Notes: a model not told the origin generated them from the sequence alone. Positions 1-7,370 are shown, counted from the first letter of the stretch. The stretch: 17,717 nt of DNA from CADCTB01 sp038231955 (GCA_038231955.1 JBBSIS010000048.1:1-17717), one strand, 5' to 3'. Numbers and translations are program-made.

Positions 1-398
1 ATGCCGGCGATGTCGGGCGGGTTCATCTCGACCTCGCTCGCCACCTGGGCGAAAAACCTGGAGGCGTTGCCCTTCGACACGATGGTGAGGAAGTGGGCCT
101 CGGTGACGTTGCGGTAGGCGTGCGCCGTGCCCCCGGGGATGTGGGCCACGCCGCCCCTCTTCAACACGTGCGTCTCGCCGTCGACGGTGACTTCGAGCTC
201 CCCATCGAGGACGACATAGATTTCCTCCCACGGGTGCTGGTGCGGGGGCGGACCGCCGCCGGCGGGGCCGCTGGTGTCGAAGATCTCGATCGACGACCCC
301 ATGTCGTGGGTGAGCAACGGTCGCAGTGACTCGCCGAGGACGTAGTGGTTGTCGCTCGCTTCGATGGTGGTGATGGTCCCGGCCAATGGAGGCTCCAT
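1..398 (-). CDS. Cupin-domain protein (3' end cut by window edge)
   Basis: Small single-domain cupin, reading right to left from an ATG at 396-398 and still open at base 1, so the C-terminus is missing. About 132 residues are visible. Both conserved cupin motifs are present: motif 1 includes PPPHQHPWEEIYVVLDGELEV (His, His and Glu metal ligands, then the spaced Gly), and motif 2 is GGVAHIPGGTAHAYRN with the third His. These residues normally bind one divalent metal in a beta-barrel. The substrate cannot be told from sequence: such proteins include dioxygenases, isomerases and sugar-binding sensors. There is no signal peptide or second domain. The Shine-Dalgarno match before the ATG is poor. 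A candidate promoter and a palindrome lie just upstream. Whether it belongs to the chromosome or to the mobile element is unresolved. Confidence 0.85.
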   Translation of the reverse strand, partial: MEPPLAGTITTIEASDNHYVLGESLRPLLTHDMGSSIEIFDTSGPAGGGPPPHQHPWEEIYVVLDGELEVTVDGETHVLKRGGVAHIPGGTAHAYRNVTEAHFLTIVSKGNASRFFAQVASEVEMNPPDIAG

Positions 399-422
399 TC
401 GTGAGGTCGTTGGAATAGTTCG

Positions 423-448
423 TTGCAGTGAAGTGCACCGAACTGCGA
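423..448. promoter_or_regulatory. Imperfect palindrome upstream of the cupin gene
   Basis: A 26-base imperfect inverted repeat centred on GTGCAC, with outer arms TTGCAGT and ACTGCGA (6 of 7 complementary). It lies immediately downstream of the candidate cupin -10 box and about 25 bases before the cupin start. That is where a dimeric repressor would block transcription. The symmetry is seen directly; the operator role is inference. Confidence 0.35.
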
Positions 449-450
449 CC

Positions 451-479
451 ACTATCTCATTGACCTCAGCCGAATGCAA
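451..479 (-). promoter_or_regulatory. Candidate promoter for the cupin gene
   Basis: On the minus strand, a -35-like TTGCAT (474-479) and a -10-like GATAGT (451-456) are separated by 17 bases. They sit in a locally AT-richer patch (about 450-490) that stands out in this GC-rich window. Matches to consensus are partial (3/6 and 4/6). Confidence 0.3.
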
Positions 480-992
480 TCAAATTTCTTACGGGCAGGT
501 CCCAGGCGACGGCGAGGAGACACCGCCCCTAGCCTTGGCCGTCGCTCACCCGTCACCAAGGTGCCGGACGTTGCGACGTGGCCGAGGTGCGCCCGCCTGT
601 CCCCGAGGTGCCGGTAGGGGATGTTCGAGAAGAACCGCGAGACCGCCCGGGAACCGGCGCAGTCGTGCGGGCGGCGCGCACGATAACCCTCATGCCCGCA
701 GCGAACGCCGCGTCCTCCACCCGTCCGGAAGGTGCCGATGTCGAATGGGTCCGTCGGGCCGAGATGCCGACGCATAACGACTCCGTGTCCTCCAACCCGG
801 CCCCATGAGAGGGACCACGACTGCGACGGCGACCGACGGGACCTCGGCGCGAGCGTTATGCACGGAATGCTCAAGCCGGAGCGGTCGGCCGCTCTCCGGG
901 CGGCGGCATGCAAGAGGGCAACCCGGTGCAGTGAATTCTCGGCAGGCCCACCGTGCGCCGCCCGGGGCACAACCGGCGTGGGGACGGACGAA

Positions 993-3059
993 TCAGAAGT
1001 CGATTCCGAGCTCGGGCGGCTCGATGGCGAGGGCCAGTTTCGCTTCGAGGAGGTCCTCGACCCTCTGGACTCGGTTCGCCCAGCGACCGTGGTCTCCGAG
1101 GTCGGTAGCCTGGTCGTCCGCCGTCGTGCGCTCGGCGATGGCGATGATGTTGCGGCCGTCGACGACGCGCCCGGCGAGGTAGGTCCAGGCGTGGGTTTCG
1201 CTGTACCAGTCCGGGCACTTCCCGAGCGCAGCCTGCACACCGTGGTCCGATTCGTCGTGGGTGGCCGCGGGGTGGGCATCCCGGTAGGACTCGATCTCCC
1301 AGGCCAGCCCGCACCACGCCTGGCGACCGGCGACCGTCTCGGGCGCAACGCCGAGGACGTCGGTCAGGTAGGCCGGGGGCTGCTCGGCGTGCAGCATGGC
1401 CAGCACCCGACCGGGCCGGGTGTGGTCCAGGGCGCTTTCGATGTCGACGACGGCGCTCTCCATCTCGGTCATGGCGCCGCGGTTGTCCCGCAACGCCCGC
1501 TCCCGAGCACGCTGCGCCTCGGTTTCGGTCTTCACCAGCCGACGGGCCTGGCGTTCGCGTTCGACTGCCGCGGACACCGAGTGCTCGGCGTCCCACACTC
1601 GCCCCTCTGCTCGCTCGACCGCCGAGCGGTCGCGTCGTCCCCAGTGGCGCTGGCGGGCCTGCTCGGCGACAGCGGTGGCCGCGGCCAGCCCGACCCGGGA
1701 CTTGGCCACCCCCGCCGACGCGGACACCGCCTCGCGCCGGGCCCGTTCGACCGCGTCGGTGCGGTCGGGCGGCAGGCTGCGCAGGAGACGGCCGAGGTCG
1801 GCGCCGTATTTGGCCCGGGCGGCCCGCAGGCGATCGATGCCGAAGGCCAGGGGATCGTCGGCCCGGACCGCGGCGAGGACCACCGGCGCCCAGTGCTGCG
1901 CCAGCTCGTTGTCGATGGCCTTGATGCGCTCGGACCGCCAACCCTCCCGGGCCAGGAACGCCTCCCGGTCGGCCTGGTGGGCAGCGTGGGCGGCGAGGCG
2001 CCCGTCGGCCTGGGCCAGCTCGCCGCGTCGGCGGTCAACCAGCTCGTTGGTGCTGGCCAGCCGGTCCTCGGCTCTGGCATGGGCCGCCCGACCGGAGGAC
2101 CGAACTCGGCGCAGGGGCCCGAGGGCACGTAGCGTCTCCCGTGCGGTCTGGAGTTCGTGTTCGGCCTCGGCCAGCCGGTTCTTCTGGCGGTGCATGGCGT
2201 CGACGAGGCCCTGGCGCTGACGGCTGGCGTCGGCGGGACAGCGGGTCAGCACCGCCTCGTGCTCGGCCCGCTCGCCGACGAGCCGGTGGTGAACGGGCCA
2301 GGGGTCGTGGGTGGCGGCAAAGGTGACGTCGGGCTCCCGCCCCAGGGCGGCCAGCACCAGCTCGGCGCCGTCGCGGTCGTCGGCCAGCTCGCCCCCGTGG
2401 TCGAGGGCGGGGATCTCCCGGGTGTTCCAGGTGTGGGTCGGCTCGCGGCTGCGGCTCTGGCCCACGTAGCCACTCAGGGCGTCGAGGGAGCGGGTGCCCA
2501 GGAGGTGGACGACCTCCCACGTGCCGCCCTGGGCGCCCTCGATGGTCCGCGCCCAGGCGTGGGACAGGTTCGGTGTGCCGTCGTTCCGGTGGCCGGCGAC
2601 GAACGACGCCGGGACCAGGACACCGCCCTGGCCGAAGCGCACTGAAAGGCCCTCGTCGCCGACAGCTTCCACCGTGCCCACCGAGCCGTTGTGCAGCCTC
2701 GTGCCAGACGCGTACAGCTGGGAGTGCAGCAGCACCCGGTCACCGGTGACGTAGGTGCGGTCCCCTACTCCCCAACCCGGACCACTGACGCCGGTCTCCG
2801 CGAGACGGCCGGCGGCGGTCAGGCGGGCGCGGACGCGGTCGGTCAGATCCTCGCAGTCGACGTGGGAGACGGCGAGGGCGACGACGGCCTCGGCTCCTTG
2901 CGCTTCGATGTCGGCGACCACGGCGCCGGCCATGGCGTCGCGGGTGGCGACCGGGTGGTCGCACTCGTGCTCCCAGCCGTGCTCGGCGCGGATGGCCTGG
3001 CTCTCGGGAGCGTTGCCGTCACGCAGGTTTACCAGCGCCGTGCGATCGGCCTCGTCCAC
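993..3059 (-). CDS. TrwC/MobF relaxase, C-terminal helicase part (downstream of a frameshift)
   Basis: This frame carries the C-terminal half of the conjugative relaxase-helicase whose N-terminal half lies at 3077-4822. The first in-frame GTG is at 3057-3059, but reading open in this frame continues upstream to the frameshift at 3136-3139, and the residues encoded there (ending ELTENRRQVDEADR) continue the helicase fold. It is therefore not an independent gene. Helicase features include a GDRVLLHSQLY strand, the motif HAWARTIEGAQGGTW, and GYVGQSRSREP, the equivalent of the superfamily 1 motif VI (usually VALSRGR). After these comes a long Arg/Glu/Ala-rich helical region likely to form coiled coil, as in other MobF C-termini. 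The stop is at 993-995. An independent start at 3059 would give a product without Walker A. Confidence 0.75.
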   Translation of the reverse strand: MDEADRTALVNLRDGNAPESQAIRAEHGWEHECDHPVATRDAMAGAVVADIEAQGAEAVVALAVSHVDCEDLTDRVRARLTAAGRLAETGVSGPGWGVGDRTYVTGDRVLLHSQLYASGTRLHNGSVGTVEAVGDEGLSVRFGQGGVLVPASFVAGHRNDGTPNLSHAWARTIEGAQGGTWEVVHLLGTRSLDALSGYVGQSRSREPTHTWNTREIPALDHGGELADDRDGAELVLAALGREPDVTFAATHDPWPVHHRLVGERAEHEAVLTRCPADASRQRQGLVDAMHRQKNRLAEAEHELQTARETLRALGPLRRVRSSGRAAHARAEDRLASTNELVDRRRGELAQADGRLAAHAAHQADREAFLAREGWRSERIKAIDNELAQHWAPVVLAAVRADDPLAFGIDRLRAARAKYGADLGRLLRSLPPDRTDAVERARREAVSASAGVAKSRVGLAAATAVAEQARQRHWGRRDRSAVERAEGRVWDAEHSVSAAVERERQARRLVKTETEAQRARERALRDNRGAMTEMESAVVDIESALDHTRPGRVLAMLHAEQPPAYLTDVLGVAPETVAGRQAWCGLAWEIESYRDAHPAATHDESDHGVQAALGKCPDWYSETHAWTYLAGRVVDGRNIIAIAERTTADDQATDLGDHGRWANRVQRVEDLLEAKLALAIEPPELGIDF

Positions 3060-3076
3060 CTGGCGGCGGTTCTCGG

Positions 3077-4822
3077 TCAGCTCGGGGGCGGGGACGAGGC
3101 CCTCGGCGCCCCTGCGGGCCAGCTCGGCGGCGATGCCCCGGCGGCGACCGGGCCGGTCTGGCGGGGGTCGCCCAGGAACCAGACGCCGGCACCGCTAGTC
3201 ACGGCCACGGCGTCGAGGATCGCTGCTGCGTCGCGGGTCGACACCTGGGAGACCTCGTCGACGACGAGCACCACGCCGGGCTCCAGCCCGCCGTCCCGGA
3301 GCTGGCCCCGGAGGCGGGCGATGGTCATGGCCTCCAGCCCGACCTCCCGCAGGCCCTCGACGGCCTTGTTGGTGGTGGCCAGCCCGAGAACGTGCCGTCC
3401 CGCCGCGATCTGGGCGGCCGCGGCGGCGTGGACGGCGGTCGTCTTGCCGTGCCCGGCCGGGGCGATCAGCGCCCGCAGCGCCGGCCCCGGAGCGCACAGG
3501 GCCCGGACGGCCTCGGCCTGGTCGTCGCCGAGGAACGGCTCGCTGTCGAGGTGGAGCCTGACGACCTCGGGCGCCACGCCGGCGTCGGGGCGGCGGATGA
3601 GCTGGTCGAGGCGACCGAGCACGTGGTCCTCCAGTGCCCGGTGCTCAACGGTCGACCACTCCCGGCCGTGGCGCCACGGGCTCTGGCCGGGGGCGAGGCG
3701 CACGACGTGGGGCGAGTCGAGGAACGCCTCGGCCAGTCGGCGGATCTCGGCCACGTCCCACCGGCCCTGGGAAACGGCGCAGACGTGCTCGTAGACGTGG
3801 GCGTCGCCGAAGCGGGCGTCCTTGGCGCACAGGCCGGTGTCGGGGTCGACCAGGGCGGCGAAGACGTCCTCAGTGGACAGCACCGGGAGGACGGGGTGGC
3901 GTCCGACGACCAGGGCCTCGATCTGCGCCGGGCTCTCCAGGCCGACGGTGAGGGCTTCCTGGGTCCAGGCGTCATGGAGCAGCGCCGGGGTGAGGAGGCG
4001 ATCCTTGGCCCGGCGGGTGTCCAGCGAGGCCCGGTCGTTGGCCTTCATGCGGGCCGCGGCCGACTCGTAGTGCTGGCCCCTTCGCTCCAGCGCGGACTCG
4101 ATCTGCAGGGTGCGCTTGGAGAACGTCCGGAGCTGGTCGCGGCTGAAGCCGGCCATCTCCCGACAGCCATGGCGGTCCGGTCCCCACTCGACGCCGAGGT
4201 CACGGGTGAGCCGGCGCTGCAGCTCGGCCTGGAACACGCTGCCCGAGGCCTTGGCCCACTCGTGCAGGGGGTGGGCGTTGAAGGCGACGTGGGAGCCGTC
4301 CTCGCGCTGCACGACGTTGGGGATCAGGCAGTGGGTGTGGAGCTGGGGGTCGCCCTCGCGCGACGTGCGGTGCACGAACGTGGCCACCGCGAATCCATGG
4401 GTCTCCACCCGTCGACGGACTCCTCCCTCCTGGCGGCGGGTGTAGGCCGCCTTGTCCTCCAGGAACGCCAGCGCGGTGGCCACCGCCTCCACGTGGGCCT
4501 GAGACACGACGGCGGCGACCTCTGGCGTGGCGAAGGCCCACAGCAGCGACACGCTCTTGGGGCACGAGAAGGTGGCGTCGAAGGCGAAGACGCTTCGTTC
4601 GCGATTGCCCTCCAGCAGGTTGACGCCGGTCGTGGGGTCGACGCCGTTCACCAGCGAGCGCAACTCGTCGGCCTCGACCATGCCTTGCAGCCCGAGGGTG
4701 GCGGCCCAGCGCCCCTGCCACACGCCGGGCGCCTCGCCCACGCCGAGGTAGTACTCGTCGATGCCGAGGGCCACCGAGGAGATCAGGTACTCGGCGTCGC
4801 GCAACGGCGTAACGTTCAGCAC
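3077..4822 (-). CDS. TrwC/MobF conjugative relaxase, N-terminal relaxase and ATPase part
   Basis: MobF relaxases nick oriT by tyrosine attack, stay attached to the 5' end, and unwind the strand. Numbering from GTG 4822: catalytic tyrosine candidates YY at 24-25, the conserved FDATFSCPKSVSLLW at about 81-95, and the metal-binding triad H151, H162 and H164 in HRTSREGDPQLHTHCL. A helicase domain follows with Walker A APAGHGKTT near 455 and Walker B VVDEVSQ near 521. The frame then ends at a stop at 3077 after a loss of frame near residue 561. Restored, the protein would be about 1276 residues, normal for actinobacterial MobF proteins. I chose GTG 4822 because family homology begins MLNVTPLRDAEY; an ATG at 4987 in the same frame adds 55 low-complexity residues. 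The nicking domain is intact, so a truncated product might still nick DNA. Confidence 0.85.
   Translation of the reverse strand: MLNVTPLRDAEYLISSVALGIDEYYLGVGEAPGVWQGRWAATLGLQGMVEADELRSLVNGVDPTTGVNLLEGNRERSVFAFDATFSCPKSVSLLWAFATPEVAAVVSQAHVEAVATALAFLEDKAAYTRRQEGGVRRRVETHGFAVATFVHRTSREGDPQLHTHCLIPNVVQREDGSHVAFNAHPLHEWAKASGSVFQAELQRRLTRDLGVEWGPDRHGCREMAGFSRDQLRTFSKRTLQIESALERRGQHYESAAARMKANDRASLDTRRAKDRLLTPALLHDAWTQEALTVGLESPAQIEALVVGRHPVLPVLSTEDVFAALVDPDTGLCAKDARFGDAHVYEHVCAVSQGRWDVAEIRRLAEAFLDSPHVVRLAPGQSPWRHGREWSTVEHRALEDHVLGRLDQLIRRPDAGVAPEVVRLHLDSEPFLGDDQAEAVRALCAPGPALRALIAPAGHGKTTAVHAAAAAQIAAGRHVLGLATTNKAVEGLREVGLEAMTIARLRGQLRDGGLEPGVVLVVDEVSQVSTRDAAAILDAVAVTSGAGVWFLGDPRQTGPVAAGASPPSWPAGAPRASSPPPS
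3136..3139 (-). other. Frameshift site in the relaxase gene
   Basis: At a run of four C on the plus strand (four G in the message), the reading frame changes. Adding one G turns the out-of-frame tail after GPVAAG into GGIAAELARRGAEGLVPAP, followed by ELTENRRQVDEAD, which joins smoothly to the helicase frame. One missing base explains the split fully. The site is not a classic slippery heptamer. Confidence 0.8.
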
Positions 4823-5024
4823 GGGCGTACCGCCCGCAGACGCCACGCCACCCACGTGGCAAGTGTCTGTGAGCGTTGGGGGTCGTCGGCGGGATCGGTT
4901 GTGATCCGGGGGGTTGCGGGGGCTGGTTCCGCGTTCAGGGCGTTGATGTTGCGGGTCAGTTCTGGCATCGCGTTCCGGCGTGGGCATGTTGCCGACTGCG
5001 TTGCGGGTGTTGTTGCGATTGCGG
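4823..5024. other. Candidate origin of transfer (oriT) region
   Basis: This 202-base non-coding gap lies directly upstream of the relaxase start and after the winged-helix gene, where MobF systems often keep oriT. It contains a 5-bp stem with a 6-base loop (GGATC/GATCC, 4892-4907) and three direct copies of GTTGCGGG (4913-4920, 4948-4955, 5000-5007), with related GTTGC sequences between. Short direct repeats and a hairpin are usual in oriT, but no nic site can be named from sequence alone. Confidence 0.35.
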
Positions 5025-5570
5025 TCATCGTCGGGATGGGCGTCCGGAGATTGGAGCCTCGGCGTTGAGGAGGTCGAGCTGGGTGAGTGCTGGTTTCGGG
5101 GTTCTGGGGGTTCGGGGAGTTCGGTCGGGTGTTGCCTGAGGGAGGCTCTTCGTTCGGGGCGCTTCTGTTCGGGGCGCTTCTGTTCGGGGCGCTTCTGTTC
5201 GGGGCGTTTCCCGTCGTGGTTCAGCCGTTCGTGGTTCAGCCGTTCGTGGTCCTGGCGCCGGCACGAGGTCGATGCCGGGCGTTGGGACGAGGACGTAGAC
5301 GGAGAGGCCGAAGCGGCCAGCGGTGCCGTCGGCGCGGTCGTGTTCGACCAGGCCGAGGGACCTGAGCCGGCGCAGCGCGCTCGACGCGGTGCCGGGGTCG
5401 ATGCCGAGGTTGTCAGCGATGCGCCGGGCGCTGGTGGCGGCCACCGCCTTGCCGTGGTCGAGCACGGCGTCGAGCGCTACGTCCTCCAGCACGACCCACT
5501 CCACTGCCCGCAGGCGCCGGCGCAGGTCCCGGGAATCGGGGCCGACCAGCACGCCCCAGCGGCCGGTCAT
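5025..5570 (-). CDS. Winged-helix DNA-binding protein with repetitive tail
   Basis: Protein of 181 residues. Residues about 20-95 form a predicted winged helix-turn-helix: a helix-rich part, then TSARRIADNLGIDPGTASSALRRLRSLGLVEHD, resembling MarR- and replication-type wHTH domains where a recognition helix precedes the wing. The C-terminal third is disordered and rich in Pro, Arg, Thr and Glu, made of pentapeptide repeats TAEPR and RTEAP. The gene starts by ATGA overlap with the upstream excisionase-like gene and precedes the candidate oriT and the relaxase. That order suggests either a transfer-region regulator or a relaxosome accessory protein binding oriT; which one is inference. I do not recognise a named family. 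Confidence 0.7.
   Translation of the reverse strand: MTGRWGVLVGPDSRDLRRRLRAVEWVVLEDVALDAVLDHGKAVAATSARRIADNLGIDPGTASSALRRLRSLGLVEHDRADGTAGRFGLSVYVLVPTPGIDLVPAPGPRTAEPRTAEPRRETPRTEAPRTEAPRTEAPRTKSLPQATPDRTPRTPRTPKPALTQLDLLNAEAPISGRPSRR
5152..5206. repeat. 15-bp tandem repeat, about 3.7 copies
   Basis: The unit GTTCGGGGCGCTTCT occurs at 5152-5166, 5167-5181 and 5182-5196, then as a 10-base partial copy. The copies are identical. Because 15 is divisible by three, on the coding strand they encode repeats of RTEAP in the tail of the winged-helix protein, and copy-number change would not break the frame. Confidence 0.9.
5216..5250. repeat. Second 15-bp tandem repeat, 2.3 copies
   Basis: The unit GTGGTTCAGCCGTTC occurs at 5216-5230 and 5231-5245, followed by a short partial copy. 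It encodes TAEPR repeats in the same protein tail, next to the other 15-bp array but with a different unit sequence. Confidence 0.85.
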
Positions 5571-5755
5571 GGCGTCGGGGCCTGGCCGCCTTCCAACCGG
5601 CGCACGAGCGGCCGCCGAAGGACCAGGACGCGCCCGCCGAGGCGGATCGATTCCAGCTCGCCCCTGGCCACGAGCTCATAGGCATGGGTCCGCGAGATGC
5701 CGAGCAGGCGGGCGGCCTCGCACACCGACAGGACCAGGCGTTCGTCGTCGGACAT
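5567..5755 (-). CDS. Excisionase-like small helix-turn-helix protein
   Basis: A 62-residue protein that is almost entirely one MerR/excisionase-type helix-turn-helix (HTH_17 family): CEAARLLGISRTHAYELVARGELESIRLGGRVLVLRRPLVRRLEG covers the helix-turn-helix, the wing and the closing helix. Proteins of this kind next to a tyrosine integrase usually act as recombination directionality factors, bending att DNA for excision. Others regulate transcription. The ATG at 5755 has a strong Shine-Dalgarno AGGAGG (5761-5766 on the complement) five bases upstream. Its stop overlaps the start of the winged-helix gene (ATGA), so it heads an apparent operon with that gene and the relaxase, divergent from the XRE regulator. 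The xis role is inference from size, fold and context. Confidence 0.75.
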   Translation of the reverse strand: MSDDERLVLSVCEAARLLGISRTHAYELVARGELESIRLGGRVLVLRRPLVRRLEGGQAPTP

Positions 5756-5800
5756 GAGCCCCTCCTCGGGAGGTTGGGTTGGCGACTGATGCGGTAGCGC

Positions 5801-5832
5801 CTGAGTGTACCTCTTAGCCGCTGACGGTGTAC
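5801..5832. promoter_or_regulatory. Direct GTGTAC repeats in the divergent xis/XRE intergenic region
   Basis: GTGTAC occurs at 5805-5810 and 5827-5832, starting 22 bases apart (about two helical turns), each preceded by CTGA. Read on the minus strand they overlap a weak -10-like TACACT (5804-5809) for the excisionase operon. The position between divergent genes suggests an operator for the adjacent XRE regulator; this is inferred. Confidence 0.35.
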
Positions 5833-5851
5833 ATGGCTAGGAGGACGGACC

Positions 5852-6739
5852 GTGCCCAAGAAGCCGCAGGCCCCGCCGCCCAAGGTCCTCGACGCCAACC
5901 AGGTGGTGGCCTACAACTTCCGGGCCGCCCGGGAGCTGCGGCACTGGACCCAGGAGGAGACGGCGCGGCGCCTCGCCCCCCACCTCGGCCAGGAGCTGCC
6001 CAAGGCGTCGATCTCGGGCATCGAGCGGTCCATCGACGGCGAGCGCAAGCGATTCTTCGACGCCCAGGAGCTGGTGGCGTTCTCGTTGACTTTCGACCTG
6101 CCCATCGTGTGGTTCCTGCTCCCGCCGCCCGGCGACGAGGACTACCAGCTGGCTCATGTCGGCGCCCCGCCCCGCCTGGTCAGCCTGCTGCTGGGCCGGG
6201 AGGACCAGCTCCCAGCCGTCCGGGCCCGGCTGGAGCAGCTCCGGCGCTCGGACCCCGAGTCAGCGGGCGAGGCAGTGGCCGAGGCCGGCTCCTTCCCGCC
6301 CGAGCTGAGCTGGGAGCACTTCCAGCGCAGCCGCGACGAGGCCATCTTCGCCCTGATGGAGGAGGAGACCTCGGAGATCGAGCGGATGCTCGGAGGCCTC
6401 CGGCAGGTGCTGGAGCGCTTCGACACCCTCTCCCAGAAGTCGCATTTCGCCGCCCACCCCCGCACCGTGTACCGGGCCATTTCCCACTCGCTGATCGGCG
6501 AGGCCGTGGTCGACAAGGTGCTGCAGTCCCGCGACCCGGCCGACGACGGGCGCTACACGCGCCTGCGCAGCCGCATCCCCTCGCCCGGGGCCATAGAGGA
6601 GGCCATGGACCTCGACGACCCCGAGATCGTGCGGCGCCTGGCGTCGGTCTATGACCGGGCCGAGGAGCTGCTGGCCGAGAAGTCGGCCCGCCCCCGGAAG
6701 CGTCGGGCGGCGCCGCCCAAGAACGAGCCGGGAACGTGA
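5852..6739 (+). CDS. XRE-family transcriptional regulator
   Basis: Protein of 295 residues starting at GTG 5852 with a strong Shine-Dalgarno AGGAGG at 5839-5844, seven bases upstream. Residues about 16-75 form an XRE/Cro-CI helix-turn-helix: NFRAARELRHWTQEETARRL, then a recognition region ending PKASISGIERSIDGE. The rest is mainly helical: a charged Leu/Arg/Glu middle, then a Lys/Arg-rich end KSARPRKRRAAPPK. No protease (HExxH) or metal-binding motif is seen, so it is not an ImmA-type protein. Divergent transcription from the xis-relaxase operon fits a repressor controlling excision and transfer. The C-terminal region is not one I recognise. Its last codon overlaps the start of the next gene (GTGA). 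Confidence 0.75.
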   Translation: MPKKPQAPPPKVLDANQVVAYNFRAARELRHWTQEETARRLAPHLGQELPKASISGIERSIDGERKRFFDAQELVAFSLTFDLPIVWFLLPPPGDEDYQLAHVGAPPRLVSLLLGREDQLPAVRARLEQLRRSDPESAGEAVAEAGSFPPELSWEHFQRSRDEAIFALMEEETSEIERMLGGLRQVLERFDTLSQKSHFAAHPRTVYRAISHSLIGEAVVDKVLQSRDPADDGRYTRLRSRIPSPGAIEEAMDLDDPEIVRRLASVYDRAEELLAEKSARPRKRRAAPPKNEPGT

Positions 6740-7010
6740 CGGGCGAGGGGCATACTGGTTCCGTGCGTCAGGTCATCCGCCTGCCCGAGCCGCCGGGGCG
6801 CCCCGAGATCGAAGCGCGCCGCAAGGCCGGAGCCGACATCCTGCGTCCGTACCGGGCCGCTTCGTGGCGCGCAAGGACGACCGTGTCCTCTTCGACGCCG
6901 ATACTCCGCAAGACGTCCTGGCCTGGCTTAGCGAGCAGGGGATCAAGGGCGCAGTCGTATTCCGGGTGCCAGTCGACCCGACGGTCGACATGGGATCCCA
7001 CGGCATGTGA
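6736..7010 (+). pseudogene. DUF5678-like small protein, frameshifted
   Basis: The frame begins at GTG 6736, overlapping the regulator's stop codon, and encodes VRQVIRLPEPPGRPEIEARR and KAGADILRPYR. It then shifts at the GGG of 6854-6856; one extra G would continue as GRFVARKDDRVLFDADTPQD and VLAWLSEQGIKGAVVFRVPV to a TGA at 7008-7010. The restored product is about 91 residues. The second half resembles DUF5678 proteins, a small beta-alpha-beta family of unknown role with a 'G.(W/F)VA..dg.v' strand and an 'FRVP' strand. GTG 6763 is an alternative start. Translational coupling suggests it worked with the XRE regulator. It may be a real mutation or a sequencing slip. Confidence 0.6.
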
Positions 7011-7052
7011 GGTTCGCGTTTGAGCGGCTGCCAGGCGGGGTTCCGATGAGAA

Positions 7053-7370
7053 TCAGGCGGAGACGAGCACCACGGACTCGGGGCCAACATCGAGGCGAAG
7101 GTTGATGCGCAGTGCGCGCGACAGCCGGGCGAGTGTCGCTACGGTCGGCTCATGGTCGCCTGCTTCCAGCCGCGCGACCGCCGGTTGCTTCACGCCGAGG
7201 AGACGAGCCAGGGCGGTCTGGGTCAGACCATGGTCCACGCGGTACTGAATGACGAGGATGGCGAGCTGATTCGCCACCGCCGTCCGCGCCAGCTCGGCGG
7301 CCACAGCGGGGTCCTGTGCGTCAGCGGCGGCGAGCTCGTCTGTGGTCTTGAGTTCCGACAGCTTCGACAT
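7053..7370 (-). CDS. XRE-family antitoxin (HigA-like)
   Basis: A 105-residue protein with an N-terminal helical segment (TTDELAAADAQDPAVAAELART) and a helix-turn-helix, IQYRVDHGLTQTALARLLGV followed by KQPAVARLEAGDHEPTVATL, a close match to HigA-type antitoxin domains. The ATG at 7368-7370 has GAGGAA five bases upstream and shares its A with the toxin's TGA stop; a GTG one codon earlier is the alternative. In the family the antitoxin binds and neutralises the toxin and represses the operon. Toxin-first order is characteristic of higBA. It probably stabilises the element. Confidence 0.85.
   Translation of the reverse strand: MSKLSELKTTDELAAADAQDPAVAAELARTAVANQLAILVIQYRVDHGLTQTALARLLGVKQPAVARLEAGDHEPTVATLARLSRALRINLRLDVGPESVVLVSA

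Larger units (their letters stand above)
399..992. other. Gene-poor stretch between the cupin gene and the relaxase
   Basis: Apart from the cupin promoter and palindrome near its left end, I see no convincing gene here. Open frames on both strands have compositions typical of GC-rich out-of-frame translation (runs of Arg, Pro and Ser) and no recognisable domain. I looked for a second copy of the tRNA-Glu 3' end, which would mark the far end of the element, and did not find one. The left boundary of the element may lie here or beyond base 1. Confidence 0.5.

Noticed and set aside
399..992. Distal attachment site copying the tRNA-Glu 3' end
   Set aside because: I searched for the acceptor and T-arm sequence here and found no convincing copy of 12 or more bases; a computed self-alignment with the left flank would decide.
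732..2132. Long plus-strand open frame opposite the relaxase C-terminus
   Set aside because: It mirrors the GC-rich codon pattern of the real minus-strand gene, has no recognisable domain, and conflicts with clear helicase motifs on the other strand.
3136..3139. Programmed -1 ribosomal frameshift in the relaxase
   Set aside because: The site is not a standard slippery heptamer, no downstream stimulatory structure is evident, and a similar break occurs in an unrelated gene of the element, so a deletion or read error is simpler.
3392..5068. Long plus-strand open frame opposite the relaxase N-terminus
   Set aside because: It lies antisense to catalytic motifs that are clearly conserved on the minus strand, and its translation is Gly/Val/Arg-rich without any family match.
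5152..5250. CRISPR array
   Set aside because: The units are 15 bp, directly adjacent without spacers, and lie in frame inside a protein gene.
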